In this document: piece after piece, positions 25,746-34,874 of the stretch
How the letters are laid out: each line of letters begins with the position of its first letter
Position numbering within the stretch: the first letter of the stretch is position 1
Assembly: GCF_041270065.1 (NCBI RefSeq)
Contig: NZ_CP065958.1
Coordinates: 1,178,001-1,242,000, forward strand
Source of the DNA: Streptomyces fradiae
GTDB taxonomy: Bacteria; Actinomycetota; Actinomycetes; Streptomycetales; Streptomycetaceae
Length of the DNA stretch: 64,000 bases
Direction: 5' to 3'
Program-made: the position numbers and the translations under genes
The notes under the pieces: model-generated
What the model was told of the DNA's origin: nothing
What the model saw: only the letters and a program-made list of their open reading frames with translations
Databases searched by the model: none

Positions 25746-27218
25746 ATGTCCGGTAAGCACCAGGCCGAAGTCCCCTCGGCCACCGTGAAGTTCCCCCACC
25801 GCAGCAGGCGCGGCGTCCTGCTCGGCCTGACCGCCCCGCAGCTCCTCGCCGCCGGACTCACCGGCCTTCTCCTTCTCGCCGTGATCCTCGCCCGCGGCGT
25901 GGTCGGGGCCCTCGCGCTCATCCCCCTGTGGGCCGTCATCGCCCTGTTCGTCTTCGTCCGCCACCGGGGCCGTGCCCTGGCCGACTGGACCCCGATCGTC
26001 GTCCGGTACGCGCTGCGCCGGATGCGCGGCCAGCTCCTCTGGCTCACCCGCCCCTCGCGCCGGCCGACCCGCGAGGGACTGCTCCACCTGCCCGGCACCG
26101 CCGCCAGCCTGCGCGTGGCCACCGCCCCGGACGGCCGGTACGGCGCGGTCCACGACCCGCACAACGGCACGCTGACCGCCATCGTCAAGGTCGCCTCCCG
26201 CGCCTACGCCCTGCTCGACCCGGGCACCCAGCACGCCAACGTCTCCGGCTGGGGACGCGCGCTGGCCGCGCTCGCCCGGACCGGGCAGATCGCCCGCATC
26301 CAGGTGATCGAGCGCACCGTCCCGGACTCCGGCGACAGCCTGCGCCGCTACTGGGAGGAGCACGGCCGCCCCGACACCCCGGTGGCCGGCGCGATCTACA
26401 ACGAGCTGATCCAGAGCGCCGGTCCGGCCGCCGCCCCGCACGAGGCGTACGTCGCGCTGTCGCTGGACACCAAGGCGGCGCGTCGGCTGATCAACCAGGC
26501 CGGCGGCGGCCTGACCGGGTCCTTCGGCGTCCTGGCGCAGCTGACCTCGACCTTCGAGCAGGCCGCGCGGACCGCCGGGCTCAACCCGACCGGCTGGCTC
26601 ACCGCCCGCGAGATCGCAGCCGTCGTCCGCACCGCCTACGACCCCAAGGCCCTCGCGGCCCTGGACCGCTGGTCCGCCACCGGCCGTCCCGAGGCCGACG
26701 CCTCCGCCGCCGGCCCGGTGGTGGTCGTGGAGAAGGCGGACCACATCGCGACCGACTCCGCCGTCCACGCCACGTACTGGGTGGAGAACTGGCCTCGGAC
26801 GGAGACGTCCGCGGGCTTCCTGCACCAGCTCCTGTTCACCGGCGGGGTCCGGCGCACGCTGTCGCTCTCCTTCGAGCCGAAGGGACTGGACGCCGCCCTG
26901 CGCGACGTCCAGCGCAAGAAGGCCAGCGTGATCGCCGATGCCGCCGAGCGGGCCCGGCGCGGTCAGGTCGACTCCGAGGCGGACTCGATCGAGTACCAGG
27001 ACATCAAGGCGCGCGAGCGGCAGCTCATCGCCGGGCACGCGGATGTCGCCCTGACCGGTCTGCTGACCGTGTCGGCCGACTCTGAGGAGGAGCTGCGCAC
27101 CGCGTGCGCGGTGGTGGAGACCGCCGCCGTCGGCGCCCAGCTCGACCTCCGGCCGCTGACCTGGCAGCAGGCCGAGGCGTTCACCGCCGCCGCCCTGCCG
27201 CTCGCGCTTGCCGCCTGA
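25746..27218 (+). CDS. SCO6880-type T4SS membrane protein (VirB3/VirB4-N-like)
   Basis: 490 residues. Two adjacent membrane segments (LLAAGLTGLLLLAVILARG, VGALALIPLWAVIALFVFV) are followed by a soluble domain resembling the N-terminal part of VirB4 proteins but without Walker motifs: AYVALSLDTKAARR, TYWVENWPR, HQLLFTGGVRRTLSLSFEP, and an ALTGLLTVSADSEEEL ending. Actinobacterial conjugation clusters split this from the VirB4 ATPase two genes downstream. Start ATG 25746; the long upstream open frame is a shadow. Confidence 0.75.
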   Translation: MSGKHQAEVPSATVKFPHRSRRGVLLGLTAPQLLAAGLTGLLLLAVILARGVVGALALIPLWAVIALFVFVRHRGRALADWTPIVVRYALRRMRGQLLWLTRPSRRPTREGLLHLPGTAASLRVATAPDGRYGAVHDPHNGTLTAIVKVASRAYALLDPGTQHANVSGWGRALAALARTGQIARIQVIERTVPDSGDSLRRYWEEHGRPDTPVAGAIYNELIQSAGPAAAPHEAYVALSLDTKAARRLINQAGGGLTGSFGVLAQLTSTFEQAARTAGLNPTGWLTAREIAAVVRTAYDPKALAALDRWSATGRPEADASAAGPVVVVEKADHIATDSAVHATYWVENWPRTETSAGFLHQLLFTGGVRRTLSLSFEPKGLDAALRDVQRKKASVIADAAERARRGQVDSEADSIEYQDIKARERQLIAGHADVALTGLLTVSADSEEELRTACAVVETAAVGAQLDLRPLTWQQAEAFTAAALPLALAA

Positions 27219-27258
27219 CCGCGGCCTCCTTCCTCCCTTCCTTCGAAAGAGCACCCGC

Positions 27259-27696
27259 ATGTCCCGCACCGCCAGCCCGACCGCGCAGGACTTCGTGCCC
27301 TTCGCCACCGCCGCGCTCGACTTCCATCGCGCGCTCAACCTCCCCGGCGACCCGCTCGTCACCAGCCGGGCCGAGCTGGACGCCCTGCACTCCCACCTCG
27401 TCTCGTTGCACGGGCTGCTCGACGCCCACGCCATGCGTACCGAGAAGATCGTTCCGGCCGAGGGCGACCAGTTCCGTGCCGCCCGCACCCGGATCTGGCA
27501 GGCCGCCGAGCACATCCACGCCGCCTACCACGCAGCTCCCCGTACGGGCTCCGGCGAGGCGCACCGGGCCGACCTTCCAGAGGGTGCGCCGGAGCTGACC
27601 ATCTGCCAGCGCCACCAACGCGCCGCGCACCTGGTCCGCCGCCGTACGACGCCGGCCGACCTGCACACCCCGTTCACCGGCCTCACCCGTCGCTGA
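27259..27696 (+). CDS. Small element-specific protein, DUF6238-like
   Basis: 145 residues, soluble and alpha-helical in appearance (FVPFATAALDFHRALNLPGD, QFRAARTRIWQAAEHIHAAYH). It matches my recollection of DUF6238 proteins of Streptomyces elements; function unknown. It lies between the SCO6880-like and VirB4 genes. ATG 27259 follows GAAAGAG. Confidence 0.6.
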   Translation: MSRTASPTAQDFVPFATAALDFHRALNLPGDPLVTSRAELDALHSHLVSLHGLLDAHAMRTEKIVPAEGDQFRAARTRIWQAAEHIHAAYHAAPRTGSGEAHRADLPEGAPELTICQRHQRAAHLVRRRTTPADLHTPFTGLTRR

Positions 27697-27726
27697 CCCC
27701 GCCATTCCCTGTCTGGAGAATCGTTC

Positions 27727-29232
27727 ATGCCCCGTACCCGCGCCAGCGCCTCCCACCTGTTCGTACCCCACAAGGCATCGCGCATCCAGCGGCGGGCAGC
27801 CCGCGCCGGTTTCGCCGACGCCCACCGCCAGGCCCGCCTCGCCGAAACGCCCCCGAAGCACCGTGCCCAGGAGACCGCCGATCCGGAACTGCGGCCGGTC
27901 TACCCGCCGACAGGGCGTCCCGGTCCGGCCGCGGCCCGCGGCGGCAAGCTCAACCTGCCCGCCCACCGGATGACCACCGCCACCGCTTCCGGGGCCTATC
28001 CGTTCGTCGCCGAGGGCGGTCTGGGAGCCGAAGGCGTCTTCATCGGCCGCGACGTCCACGCGGAGGCCGCGTTCTGTTTCGACCCGTTCTCGCTGTACAA
28101 CAGCGGCCGGATCGAGGGCTTCACGAATCCGAACGTGGTCCTCGCCGGCATCATCGGCATGGGCAAGTCCGCGCTCGCGAAGTCCATCGCCACCCGGTCG
28201 ATCGCCCACGGCTACCGCATCTACATCCCCTGCGACCCGAAGGGCGAGTGGACCGGGGTCGCGCAGGCCCTCGGCGGCTACAGCATCGCGCTCGGCCCCG
28301 GCCTCCCGGGCCGGCTGAACCCGCTGGACGCCCCGGCCCGGCCCGCCTCCGTCAACGAGGACGACTGGGCGAGCGAGGTCCGAAAGCGACGCCTGCTGCT
28401 CCTGGCCGGCCTGGCGCGCACGGTCCTGAAGCGCGATCTGCTGCCGATGGAACACACCGCCCTGGACCTCGCCCTCGACCTGGTCGTCGCCGAGGCCGCC
28501 GCCCGCGGCACGGTGCCGCTGCTCGGCGCGATCGCGCACGTCCTCGGCTCCCCCGAACGCCTCGACCAAGCCCTCGGCCACCCGTCCGGACACCTGGGGA
28601 CGGCCGCCCAGGACGTCGCGCACGCCCTGCGCCGCCTCGTCCACGGCGACCTGAGCGGCATGTTCGACGCCCCCTCGACGGTGGCCTTCGATCCGACCGC
28701 GCCGATGCTGTCCATCGACCTCTCCCGCCTCGGCGGCGCCGGCGACGACACCGCCCTGGTCTTGGCCATGACCTGCGCCTCAGCGTGGATGGAGAGCGCT
28801 CTGTCCGATCCGGACGGGGGCCGGCGCTGGGTGATCTACGACGAGGCGTGGCGGCTGATGAGGCACGTCGGCCTGCTCGAACGCATGCAGTCCCAGTGGA
28901 AACTCAGCCGGGGTCTCGGCATCGCGAACCTCATGGTCATCCACCGGCTCAGCGACCTGCTCTCGGCGGGCGACGCCGGCTCGCGCGGCCGGGTCCTGGC
29001 CGAGGGCCTCCTCGCCGACTGCTCCACCCGCATCATCTACCGGCAGGAGCCCGACCAGCTCGACGCCGCCGCGTCCCTGCTCGGCCTGACCGGAGTCGAG
29101 ACCCAGGCGGTGTCCGCCCTGACCAAGGGCCGGGGCCTGTGGAAGGTCGCGGGCCGGTCCTTCATCACGCAGCACATCCTCCACCCGGCCGAACGCGAAC
29201 TGTTCGACACCGACGCCCGCATGGCGGCCTAG
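27727..29232 (+). CDS. VirB4-like T4SS ATPase
   Basis: 501 residues. Walker A IIGMGKSALAKS near residue 145, Walker B RRWVIYDEAWRLM near 367, and LSRGLGIANLMVIHRLSDL after it, as in VirB4/TraE ATPases that energise the secretion channel. The N-terminal 80 residues are basic and the VirB4 N-domain is short; the SCO6880-like protein may supply it. Start ATG 27727 with a TGGAGAATCGTTC leader. Confidence 0.9.
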   Translation: MPRTRASASHLFVPHKASRIQRRAARAGFADAHRQARLAETPPKHRAQETADPELRPVYPPTGRPGPAAARGGKLNLPAHRMTTATASGAYPFVAEGGLGAEGVFIGRDVHAEAAFCFDPFSLYNSGRIEGFTNPNVVLAGIIGMGKSALAKSIATRSIAHGYRIYIPCDPKGEWTGVAQALGGYSIALGPGLPGRLNPLDAPARPASVNEDDWASEVRKRRLLLLAGLARTVLKRDLLPMEHTALDLALDLVVAEAAARGTVPLLGAIAHVLGSPERLDQALGHPSGHLGTAAQDVAHALRRLVHGDLSGMFDAPSTVAFDPTAPMLSIDLSRLGGAGDDTALVLAMTCASAWMESALSDPDGGRRWVIYDEAWRLMRHVGLLERMQSQWKLSRGLGIANLMVIHRLSDLLSAGDAGSRGRVLAEGLLADCSTRIIYRQEPDQLDAAASLLGLTGVETQAVSALTKGRGLWKVAGRSFITQHILHPAERELFDTDARMAA

Positions 29233-29253
29233 ACCATGTCCGGAGGACCGATC

Positions 29254-29952
29254 ATGTCTGTTCCCTCAGGCTCTCCCGCCCCGGCCGAGAACCAGCCGCC
29301 AGCAGCCACCGACCACCTGGCGTGGCGGAGGCACATCTCGGCGCTGGCCTCCGCCGCCGCCGGGATCCGGCAGGCGTCCGACGCCTGGGACGCGGTCTCG
29401 GACTCCTTCTGCGACACCGACGGCTGGCCCGTCGACGAGCAGGGCTACGGAGACGGCAAGGTGAAACGCGACGCCGAGGCGTGGCGGCACGTCGAGGTCT
29501 TCCTCGACCACGGCCCCGAGGTCCTGGCCGGCGTTCGCGCCGCCGCCCGGAGCACCGACTACGTCGAGGGCCCGGTCAGCGAAGACCTGCGCTGGCTGCG
29601 CGGCATCGACGCCACCCTGGAACACGCGGGCCGGCTCCAGCGGGAGTGGGACCAGATTCTGGTGCTCATGGACGCCTCCGTGCCCGGCTCCCGGCAGCTC
29701 TACGAGGGCCGGGCGAAGGAGGAGCGGAACGCCGACGGCTGGCACTACGCCGACGAGCTGGCCATCCGCGGTCCCGCCCTTGTCCGGGCCGCCACCCATC
29801 TGGTCGGCCGGGCGGACTCCGAGCAGTCCGTGCGGACCGAGCGGGCACGCGTGGCCCTCGCCCGCTCCACCTCCGGTCCTCGCGGAGCCCTGCCCGCTCC
29901 TTCCCGTGCGCCGGCGGCATCCAGCCCACCAGTGCCGGGCCGATCCCGCTGA
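29254..29952 (+). CDS. Unrecognised soluble protein of the transfer operon
   Basis: 232 residues, mostly helical, Trp-rich in places (HLAWRRHISALASAAAG, DAWDAVSDSFCDTDGWP, RNADGWHYADELA). GGAGG eight bases before ATG 29254 decides that start over ATG 29236. No family is recognised. Its position directly after the VirB4 gene suggests an accessory role. Like many proteins here it ends in a Ser/Pro-rich tail. Confidence 0.7.
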   Translation: MSVPSGSPAPAENQPPAATDHLAWRRHISALASAAAGIRQASDAWDAVSDSFCDTDGWPVDEQGYGDGKVKRDAEAWRHVEVFLDHGPEVLAGVRAAARSTDYVEGPVSEDLRWLRGIDATLEHAGRLQREWDQILVLMDASVPGSRQLYEGRAKEERNADGWHYADELAIRGPALVRAATHLVGRADSEQSVRTERARVALARSTSGPRGALPAPSRAPAASSPPVPGRSR

Positions 29953-29955
29953 CCG

Positions 29956-29985
29956 CCCGTAGCACCGAGTCCCGGCCGGACCAAA
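29956..29985 (-). promoter_or_regulatory. Element motif, site 4 (minus orientation)
   Basis: On the minus strand: TTTGGT, an 18-nt spacer starting CCGGCCGGGA, TACGGG. It lies in the intergenic gap 105 nt before the plus-strand gene at 30090. Its -10-like part is poor, so it could be an operator or an antisense promoter. Confidence 0.35.
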
Positions 29986-30089
29986 CCGTCCGATCACCAG
30001 ATCCTCGTGCACCACCGCCCGCCCCGCTCGGTCCGGCGCGCGCCCACCCCAGCGTCGGCCGCCGGGGCGTCTCACCACGGAGAAAACCC

Positions 30090-30743
30090 ATGAACCAGAA
30101 CAACCCCCTGATCACCAGCCAGCAGGAGGGACGGCAGATCACCGCGCGGACCAGCTCCTCCTTGCCCGCCGCCTTCGAGGATCCGAAACAGGATCGCGGG
30201 TACGGCCACCTCACCGTCCCGCTCCGCCAGCGGGGCCTGGAGGTCACCGTCGAGTACGGCCTCAGCGACTACGTCGTCGACGTCGCTCTCCCCGACGGCA
30301 GTTCGATGATCATCTCGCCGCCGCAGGAACCGCCGTCCGAGGAGCCCGGGTTCCCCGAAAGCTGGACGGTGGTCCGTCACCGGGACGCCGGACCCCCGGT
30401 GTACGAAGTGGTCTACGACTCCGAGCCCGACGGTCCGGATGCCCCGTACGGCGGCAGCGTCGCAAGCCTGCTCGCCGCCGTCGACACACGCCTGGACCAG
30501 CTCGGCGTGCCACCCCGCTCCGGGCAACACCCCTCCCCGCAGGGGCGCGCCGCCCAAGCCGGTCCGGTCCGAAGTCCGGTAGACCCGACCGCTCCGCCGC
30601 CGCCCTCTGTTCCTCCCCGGGTGAGCGCTGCCCTCACGCCCTCCCCCTCGGCCCGATCGCGTACGGACCGCACGCTCCCGGCGGCGGAACCGCCCCCGCG
30701 CGCCACACCCCCTGCCCGCTCGTCCACCGCCCCTGGTCGCTGA
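30090..30743 (+). CDS. Unrecognised element protein
   Basis: 217 residues. A folded N-terminal half (YGHLTVPLRQRGLEVTVEYG, DYVVDVALPDGSSMIISPP, AGPPVYEVVYDSEPDG) is followed by a Pro/Ser-rich tail. I do not recognise the domain. Start ATG 30090. It continues the plus-strand operon. Confidence 0.65.
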   Translation: MNQNNPLITSQQEGRQITARTSSSLPAAFEDPKQDRGYGHLTVPLRQRGLEVTVEYGLSDYVVDVALPDGSSMIISPPQEPPSEEPGFPESWTVVRHRDAGPPVYEVVYDSEPDGPDAPYGGSVASLLAAVDTRLDQLGVPPRSGQHPSPQGRAAQAGPVRSPVDPTAPPPPSVPPRVSAALTPSPSARSRTDRTLPAAEPPPRATPPARSSTAPGR

Positions 30744-30842
30744 CCTTCTCCCGCCTCGGAGTTCGCCGCATGTCTCTCACCAGCAGAACCGTCCCGGCCC
30801 TCAACCCGCCCCATCACCGAGCCTGCACCGGATGGATCAGCC

Positions 30843-31613
30843 GTGTTGCCCACTTCCGCCGAAGAACTGCTCGCCGACGTCACCGTCGGCCGCCATCCCG
30901 ACCACGGCATCGTCGCCGCGAACCCCAAGAACCTCGCCGCCGACACCTGGATGCTGGAACGGCTCGACTTCCGCCCCGTGCCGGGCGAGCCCACCCTGTA
31001 TGCCCTGGCCGACCAGCAGCGCGACGGGCAGGGTCGCGCCACCCGGGCCGTCGCGCTGCTGCGCAACGCCGGCTTCCGAGTCGACGCGGACGCCGTGTTC
31101 GATCCCTCCCTCGCTCCCAGCGCGGGGCCTGCTCCGAGCCGGGTCCCACTCGGCGAGCCCGAGGTCGCCTTCGCCGAGCACCCGCAACTCGGCATCGTCG
31201 CGGCCCTCGACGATCGCGCCTCCGGCCTCACCGGACTCGCCCTGCTCGACCACGGCTGGCGGCACGACCCCCGCCTGGACATCTACACGCTGCCCGCTGC
31301 CACCGACCGGAGTGCGGCCCTGGCGAAGGTCGCCGACGCCACGCTGGACCTGCACCGCTCGGGTGTCCGGGTCGCGGTGGCGCCCCGCCTCGCCCAGGAC
31401 GTCGCGGACCGCCGCGACGCACCGGCGCCTTCCCCACCCCACGACCGCGTCCAGGGGGTCGGTGCGCGTCGCTCTTCGATCAGCGCCGCCGCGCTCGCCT
31501 CCAGCCCAACCGTCGCCGGCCTTCCGGGCAAACGGCCGGTGGCCGCTCCCGCCACCCCCCTCGCGGCGGCCCGGCCGGTCGATCCGCGCATCGCCTTCTC
31601 CCGTAACCGTTGA
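30843..31613 (+). CDS. Unrecognised element protein with repeated N-terminal motif
   Basis: 256 residues. Two similar segments, VTVGRHPDHGIVAA and VAFAEHPQLGIVAAL, suggest an internal duplication (about residues 12-75 and 104-165), followed by a disordered tail. GTG 30843 starts the protein; the SD (GGATGGAT) is weak. Related duplicated proteins are usual in Streptomyces transfer regions; function unknown. Confidence 0.65.
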   Translation: MLPTSAEELLADVTVGRHPDHGIVAANPKNLAADTWMLERLDFRPVPGEPTLYALADQQRDGQGRATRAVALLRNAGFRVDADAVFDPSLAPSAGPAPSRVPLGEPEVAFAEHPQLGIVAALDDRASGLTGLALLDHGWRHDPRLDIYTLPAATDRSAALAKVADATLDLHRSGVRVAVAPRLAQDVADRRDAPAPSPPHDRVQGVGARRSSISAAALASSPTVAGLPGKRPVAAPATPLAAARPVDPRIAFSRNR

Positions 31614-31687
31614 CCCAACTCCCTTAAGAAACCTCTCTCATGGCTGTTATCGGTAAGGGCGGATATTCAGCTTTGAGGAATGCGACC

Positions 31688-32335
31688 TCATTCAACCTCG
31701 GATGGCGGCAAGCCGGGCCCAGGCGGAAGCGGAAGGCTGCGCTTCCGCAGCCATTTGTAGTAGCGCTTGCGCACCAACCGCTCAGCTTCATCCCATGTGT
31801 TCGCGCGACCACCGCGTCCGTCCGGGATATGACGATTTGTGGAGTTCGTAAAGACGATCACGCGCTTCTTGGCCGCTCGAAGGGCATCGATATTGGAAGG
31901 AGCATCCTCGATGTAGATGTCCGCCCCAACATCGCCTTTCTCCCTCATGAAGCACAGGTCCCAGTAGGGAACCGCGTGGTGTTCCAGCCACTGAACGGTC
32001 TGGCTAATTGCGACCTGGTGCGAGTGCTTGAGGTAGAGCCGGTGGGTGATGATCCTGATTCGCACGCCCTCATGACTCAACCGGCGGAGCGCTTGGGGAG
32101 CACCCTTGATCGGGGCCATGTTCTCGAACAAACCTCGCTGCTTCATCGCGAAGCGATGGAGACGCTCGTACTCGCCTTCTGCCAGTCCCCACTCAGGGAG
32201 GCCGAAGCGGACCTCTGGGGTCAGCTCGTCAACCTCAACGTCACGCCACTCCGCAGTGACAGTTCTCATATAGCCGTAGAAGTCCGCTACCACCCCGTCG
32301 AGATCGACGCCGAACACGAAGTGGTTGTCAACCAT
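31688..32335 (-). CDS. HAD-family 5'(3')-deoxyribonucleotidase-like protein
   Basis: 215 residues. HAD motif [13 protein letters not shown] (both Asp present), motif II in IRIITHR, motif [14 protein letters not shown]. It fits the NT5C-type nucleotidases, which dephosphorylate nucleoside monophosphates. ATG 32335 has GGGAGG upstream; the longer frame to 32407 is rejected. It reads against the surrounding transfer genes and has lower GC, so it looks like inserted cargo. A nucleotide-depleting or defence role is speculation. Confidence 0.82.
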   Translation of the reverse strand: MVDNHFVFGVDLDGVVADFYGYMRTVTAEWRDVEVDELTPEVRFGLPEWGLAEGEYERLHRFAMKQRGLFENMAPIKGAPQALRRLSHEGVRIRIITHRLYLKHSHQVAISQTVQWLEHHAVPYWDLCFMREKGDVGADIYIEDAPSNIDALRAAKKRVIVFTNSTNRHIPDGRGGRANTWDEAERLVRKRYYKWLRKRSLPLPPGPGLPPSEVE

Positions 32336-32580
32336 CAGGAGTACCTCCCAACAGCAGAAACTCCCCCCACCAAGCCTCGCTGCGCTTGCCGTCTCTCGCA
32401 ACTTCACTCGAGACGGGCCAGCCCATTCCTAAGTGAAAGGTTCGCTGCGGACTCAGGACTGAAGCCTCCGCGTCCATCGGTAACCCCGACTATCGAACCT
32501 CGCGGAGTGCTCACATAGCTGAAAACAGAGCCCCTCCCAGCAGCGGAGCTCAGCGGAGGCTTAGCTGCACACCGTGTTGG

Positions 32581-33069
32581 TCACTGCGCCTCGCCGTCGT
32601 CTCCGTTGCCCTCTTCAACCCAGCACTTACGGCTCACTCCCAAACCGCTGGATGCATAGTCCATGAGATTAAAGGGGGGCATCCAGGCCGAAGCGAATGC
32701 AGCGTTCATGTAAGCGGCAAGGGGATAGATGACGTCGCCGTCTGGCACAGGGTCCACGAGGTGGAGGTTCGTCCCCGGCAGGGAAGGCCGAAGCGCTTCC
32801 TGGTCAGGGCTGAGCCAGCCGAAGTATCCCTTTCCCAGCAGCCAGATGGCGTCTGGGCATTCAGAACGGTCGCGTTCGCTGCACCACTCCGCGAAGTGGG
32901 TGCTAAGCGTTTCCGGGGAAATACTATCGAAGGCAAAGATCATTCCTACGGTTGGAAAAGGCTTGAAGCCCTCTGGGGCCTGCCGTCGCTGGCTGCCCAG
33001 ATTCTTCTGGTAGGCAGTCTTCGGAAGGGTCTTGGCCTTCCGGATCTTCTCGCAGTCCAAGCCTGGCAA
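32581..33069 (-). pseudogene. Fragment resembling the C-terminus of a DUF6602 protein
   Basis: 162 readable residues starting at a TTG directly after an in-frame TGA, with no plausible start. Segments IRKAKTLPKTAYQ, PTVGMIFAFDS, AIWLLGKGYFGWL and YPLAAYMNAAF match my recollection of the C-terminal part of DUF6602 proteins, whose N-terminal nuclease-like half is missing here. It was probably truncated by insertion or deletion next to the broken gene at 33150. The family call is moderately secure. Confidence 0.5.
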
Positions 33070-33149
33070 TCAGCTGTGGATCTTCGACTCACCGGCGGCT
33101 GACTTCTGCGGCATAGTCGGGACCGAATCCCTGGCTTTCGCGGGTCCAG

Positions 33150-33582
33150 TTGTCTCCGGTGGACTGGTGGAATCCGAGCAGTCGGCTGACGACGACGGCG
33201 GAGTGCACCACCTGCTGGCGCGCCTCCAAGGAGGCCGACGAGCGGGACAAGGGAGCCTGGTTGGAGACCAGGCGAGCCGAGGAGCAGGCCGCGTCCGAAG
33301 CCTGGTCTCAGCAGTACCGGATGCCTCCGCTGGAGGGAACCGAGCGGGCCGTCCCCTGGGGCGTGCACTGCCGTCACCAGGTCCTGTCTGCTGTCTACAC
33401 CGCCCTGGTCGTCGAAGGCGACACCGGCGAGGCCGGCTTGGGAGGAGACCGAGGAGTCCGCTCGCACGGTCACCCGCGCCGGCTGGTGGATCGACCAGCG
33501 CTCCTCCGACCCGGACGACCTCCCTGAGCTGCTCCAGGCCGCCACCGACGCCGACCGCCCCACCGAGAACCCCTACTTCTAA
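33150..33582 (+). pseudogene. Frameshifted gene of unknown function
   Basis: Two open segments in different frames join into one plausible protein. The first has EADERDKGAWLETRRAEEQ and HCRHQVLSAVYTALVVEGD; after an extra base near 33438 the second reads WEETEESARTVTRAGWWIDQ to DRPTENPYF and stops at 33582. The start is unclear (TTG 33150 is doubtful). A clear terminator follows, consistent with a once-intact gene. Confidence 0.55.
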
Positions 33583-33588
33583 CCGTCT

Positions 33589-33612
33589 GGTGCCCCGCTG
33601 CGGCGGGGCACC
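33589..33612 (+). terminator. Hairpin after the frameshifted gene
   Basis: Perfect 10-bp arms GGTGCCCCGC and GCGGGGCACC around TGCG, six bases after the stop at 33582. No U-run. Confidence 0.7.
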
Positions 33613-33662
33613 GGTCTCTTGCTTCCCGTCGGCCTATGGCGATGCCCCGGTGTGGCTCGCGG

Positions 33663-33692
33663 TCTCTATCAGCGATCCCCGGCCGGGCCAAA
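33663..33692 (-). promoter_or_regulatory. Element motif, site 5 (minus orientation)
   Basis: On the minus strand: TTTGGC, an 18-nt spacer starting CCGGCCGGG, TAGAGA. It overlaps a 35-bp block (33678-33712) repeated at 41045-41079. The block ends 40 nt before the plus-strand start at 33753. Confidence 0.4.
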
Positions 33693-33712
33693 TCGCGGAT
33701 TCTGCGGATCCT
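33678..33712. repeat. 35-bp direct repeat, copy 1
   Basis: Identical to 41045-41079 except for two bases. It contains CCCGGCCGGGCCAAA followed by GCGGATTCTGCGGATCCT. Both copies lie about 40 nt upstream of a plus-strand gene start. Confidence 0.8.
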
Positions 33713-33752
33713 CTCCCCTGTCGATCCGACTCCCCGCGCCCAGGAGGCCCGT

Positions 33753-34508
33753 GTGCCCGCCCCTTCGATAACCATCACGTCCGAACTCAGCGGCAGCGTC
33801 GTGGCCAAGGGCGCCAACGACGACCTGTCCGCGATGATCCTCAAGCACGCCGGCTTCCGGCAGATCGAGGACTGGCACGGCCGACGCCACCGGCTTCCCA
33901 CCACCATGCCGGTCGCCGACCAGGTCGCCATCGCCAGCCACGCCGCCGAGATGCTCCGCGCCGCCCGCTACGGCGTCGATCTCGCTCCCTCCCTGGACGA
34001 GGCCCGAATGAGCACCCTGGCGACCCCCCTGGAGTCCTACGCCGCCGGCGCCGCGCTTCTCCAGATCACCGACGAGATCCGGTCGGCCGAAAGCGGGGAA
34101 GCCCTCCGGCAAGCGGTCGACCAGCTCCTTCACCCCGAGCACGGGGCCCTGGAGCGTGTCCGGGAAGCGCTGGAGGCCGCCGGCGAGCACATCAGCGACC
34201 TCGACGACGAGGCGTACAGGTTGGCCGACCGGTTCGGCTTCGCGGCCGACTTCGTCAGCTCGGCACAGTCGGAGCTCGTCGGCTCCGAGGACGAGCTGCT
34301 TCGGGTCGGCGGCCCGTCCCGGTCCGGGAACGAGCTGCCGGCGCGTTCCTCGGACCTGTCCGCCTCTCGAAGCGCGGCACTGGCCGTTGCCCTGGCCGTC
34401 TCGCCCGCGGCGGCCAAGGTCGACGTCGCTCCCACGGCCTTCGGCACCGAAGTCGCGGAATCCCGCCCGGCTGTCCGTCCGCCGCACGCCTCCGGTCCTC
34501 GGCGGTGA
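33753..34508 (+). CDS. Unrecognised helical element protein
   Basis: 251 residues, helical. Segments include AMILKHAGFRQIEDWHGRRH, ADQVAIASHAAEMLRAARYG and EALEAAGEHISDLDDEAYRL. It ends in an Ala/Ser/Pro tail. The GTG 33753 start is supported by AGGAGG nine bases upstream. No known family is recognised; the N-terminal part resembles other small proteins of this operon. Confidence 0.7.
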   Translation: MPAPSITITSELSGSVVAKGANDDLSAMILKHAGFRQIEDWHGRRHRLPTTMPVADQVAIASHAAEMLRAARYGVDLAPSLDEARMSTLATPLESYAAGAALLQITDEIRSAESGEALRQAVDQLLHPEHGALERVREALEAAGEHISDLDDEAYRLADRFGFAADFVSSAQSELVGSEDELLRVGGPSRSGNELPARSSDLSASRSAALAVALAVSPAAAKVDVAPTAFGTEVAESRPAVRPPHASGPRR

Positions 34509-34768
34509 CCAGGGCGCCTTCTTCCACCGAGTTCTCCGCCGGCTTGTCGCGGACGTACCTCATGCGGGCGGCCGACGCCCTGGCCAGCGCGACGGCCACC
34601 TACGCGATCGAGATCCTCTACCCCCGGCCAGCGGGGTCCTCTCCGCCCGAAGTCTGGAGACGGTCCCGGGGCCGGACTATACGTGGCTGTACCGGGTGAC
34701 CTGGTTCCGCGAGGTCGGCGAGCGGGTCGTGCTGCCGCCGGCGGCCTGGCCCTGCAGGTCCCGCCGTG
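34505..34768 (+). pseudogene. Possible small gene broken by two frameshifts
   Basis: A GTG overlaps the previous stop (GTGA, 34505-34508). The first frame reads RAADALASATATYAIEILY; a second frame continues PDYTWLYRVTWFREVGERVV, then a third would end at TGA 34766. Neither frame alone is a convincing protein, but together they look like one of about 85 residues. Uncertain. Confidence 0.35.
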
Positions 34769-34874
34769 ACCCCGCCGTCTCCGGCCTCGGCCACCAGACC
34801 GGTCTCGTCTCCTCGGGTGGGAGCGCCTGCTCCCACCCGGCCCAGCCTGTCAGCACCACCCATCAGGAGGACCT

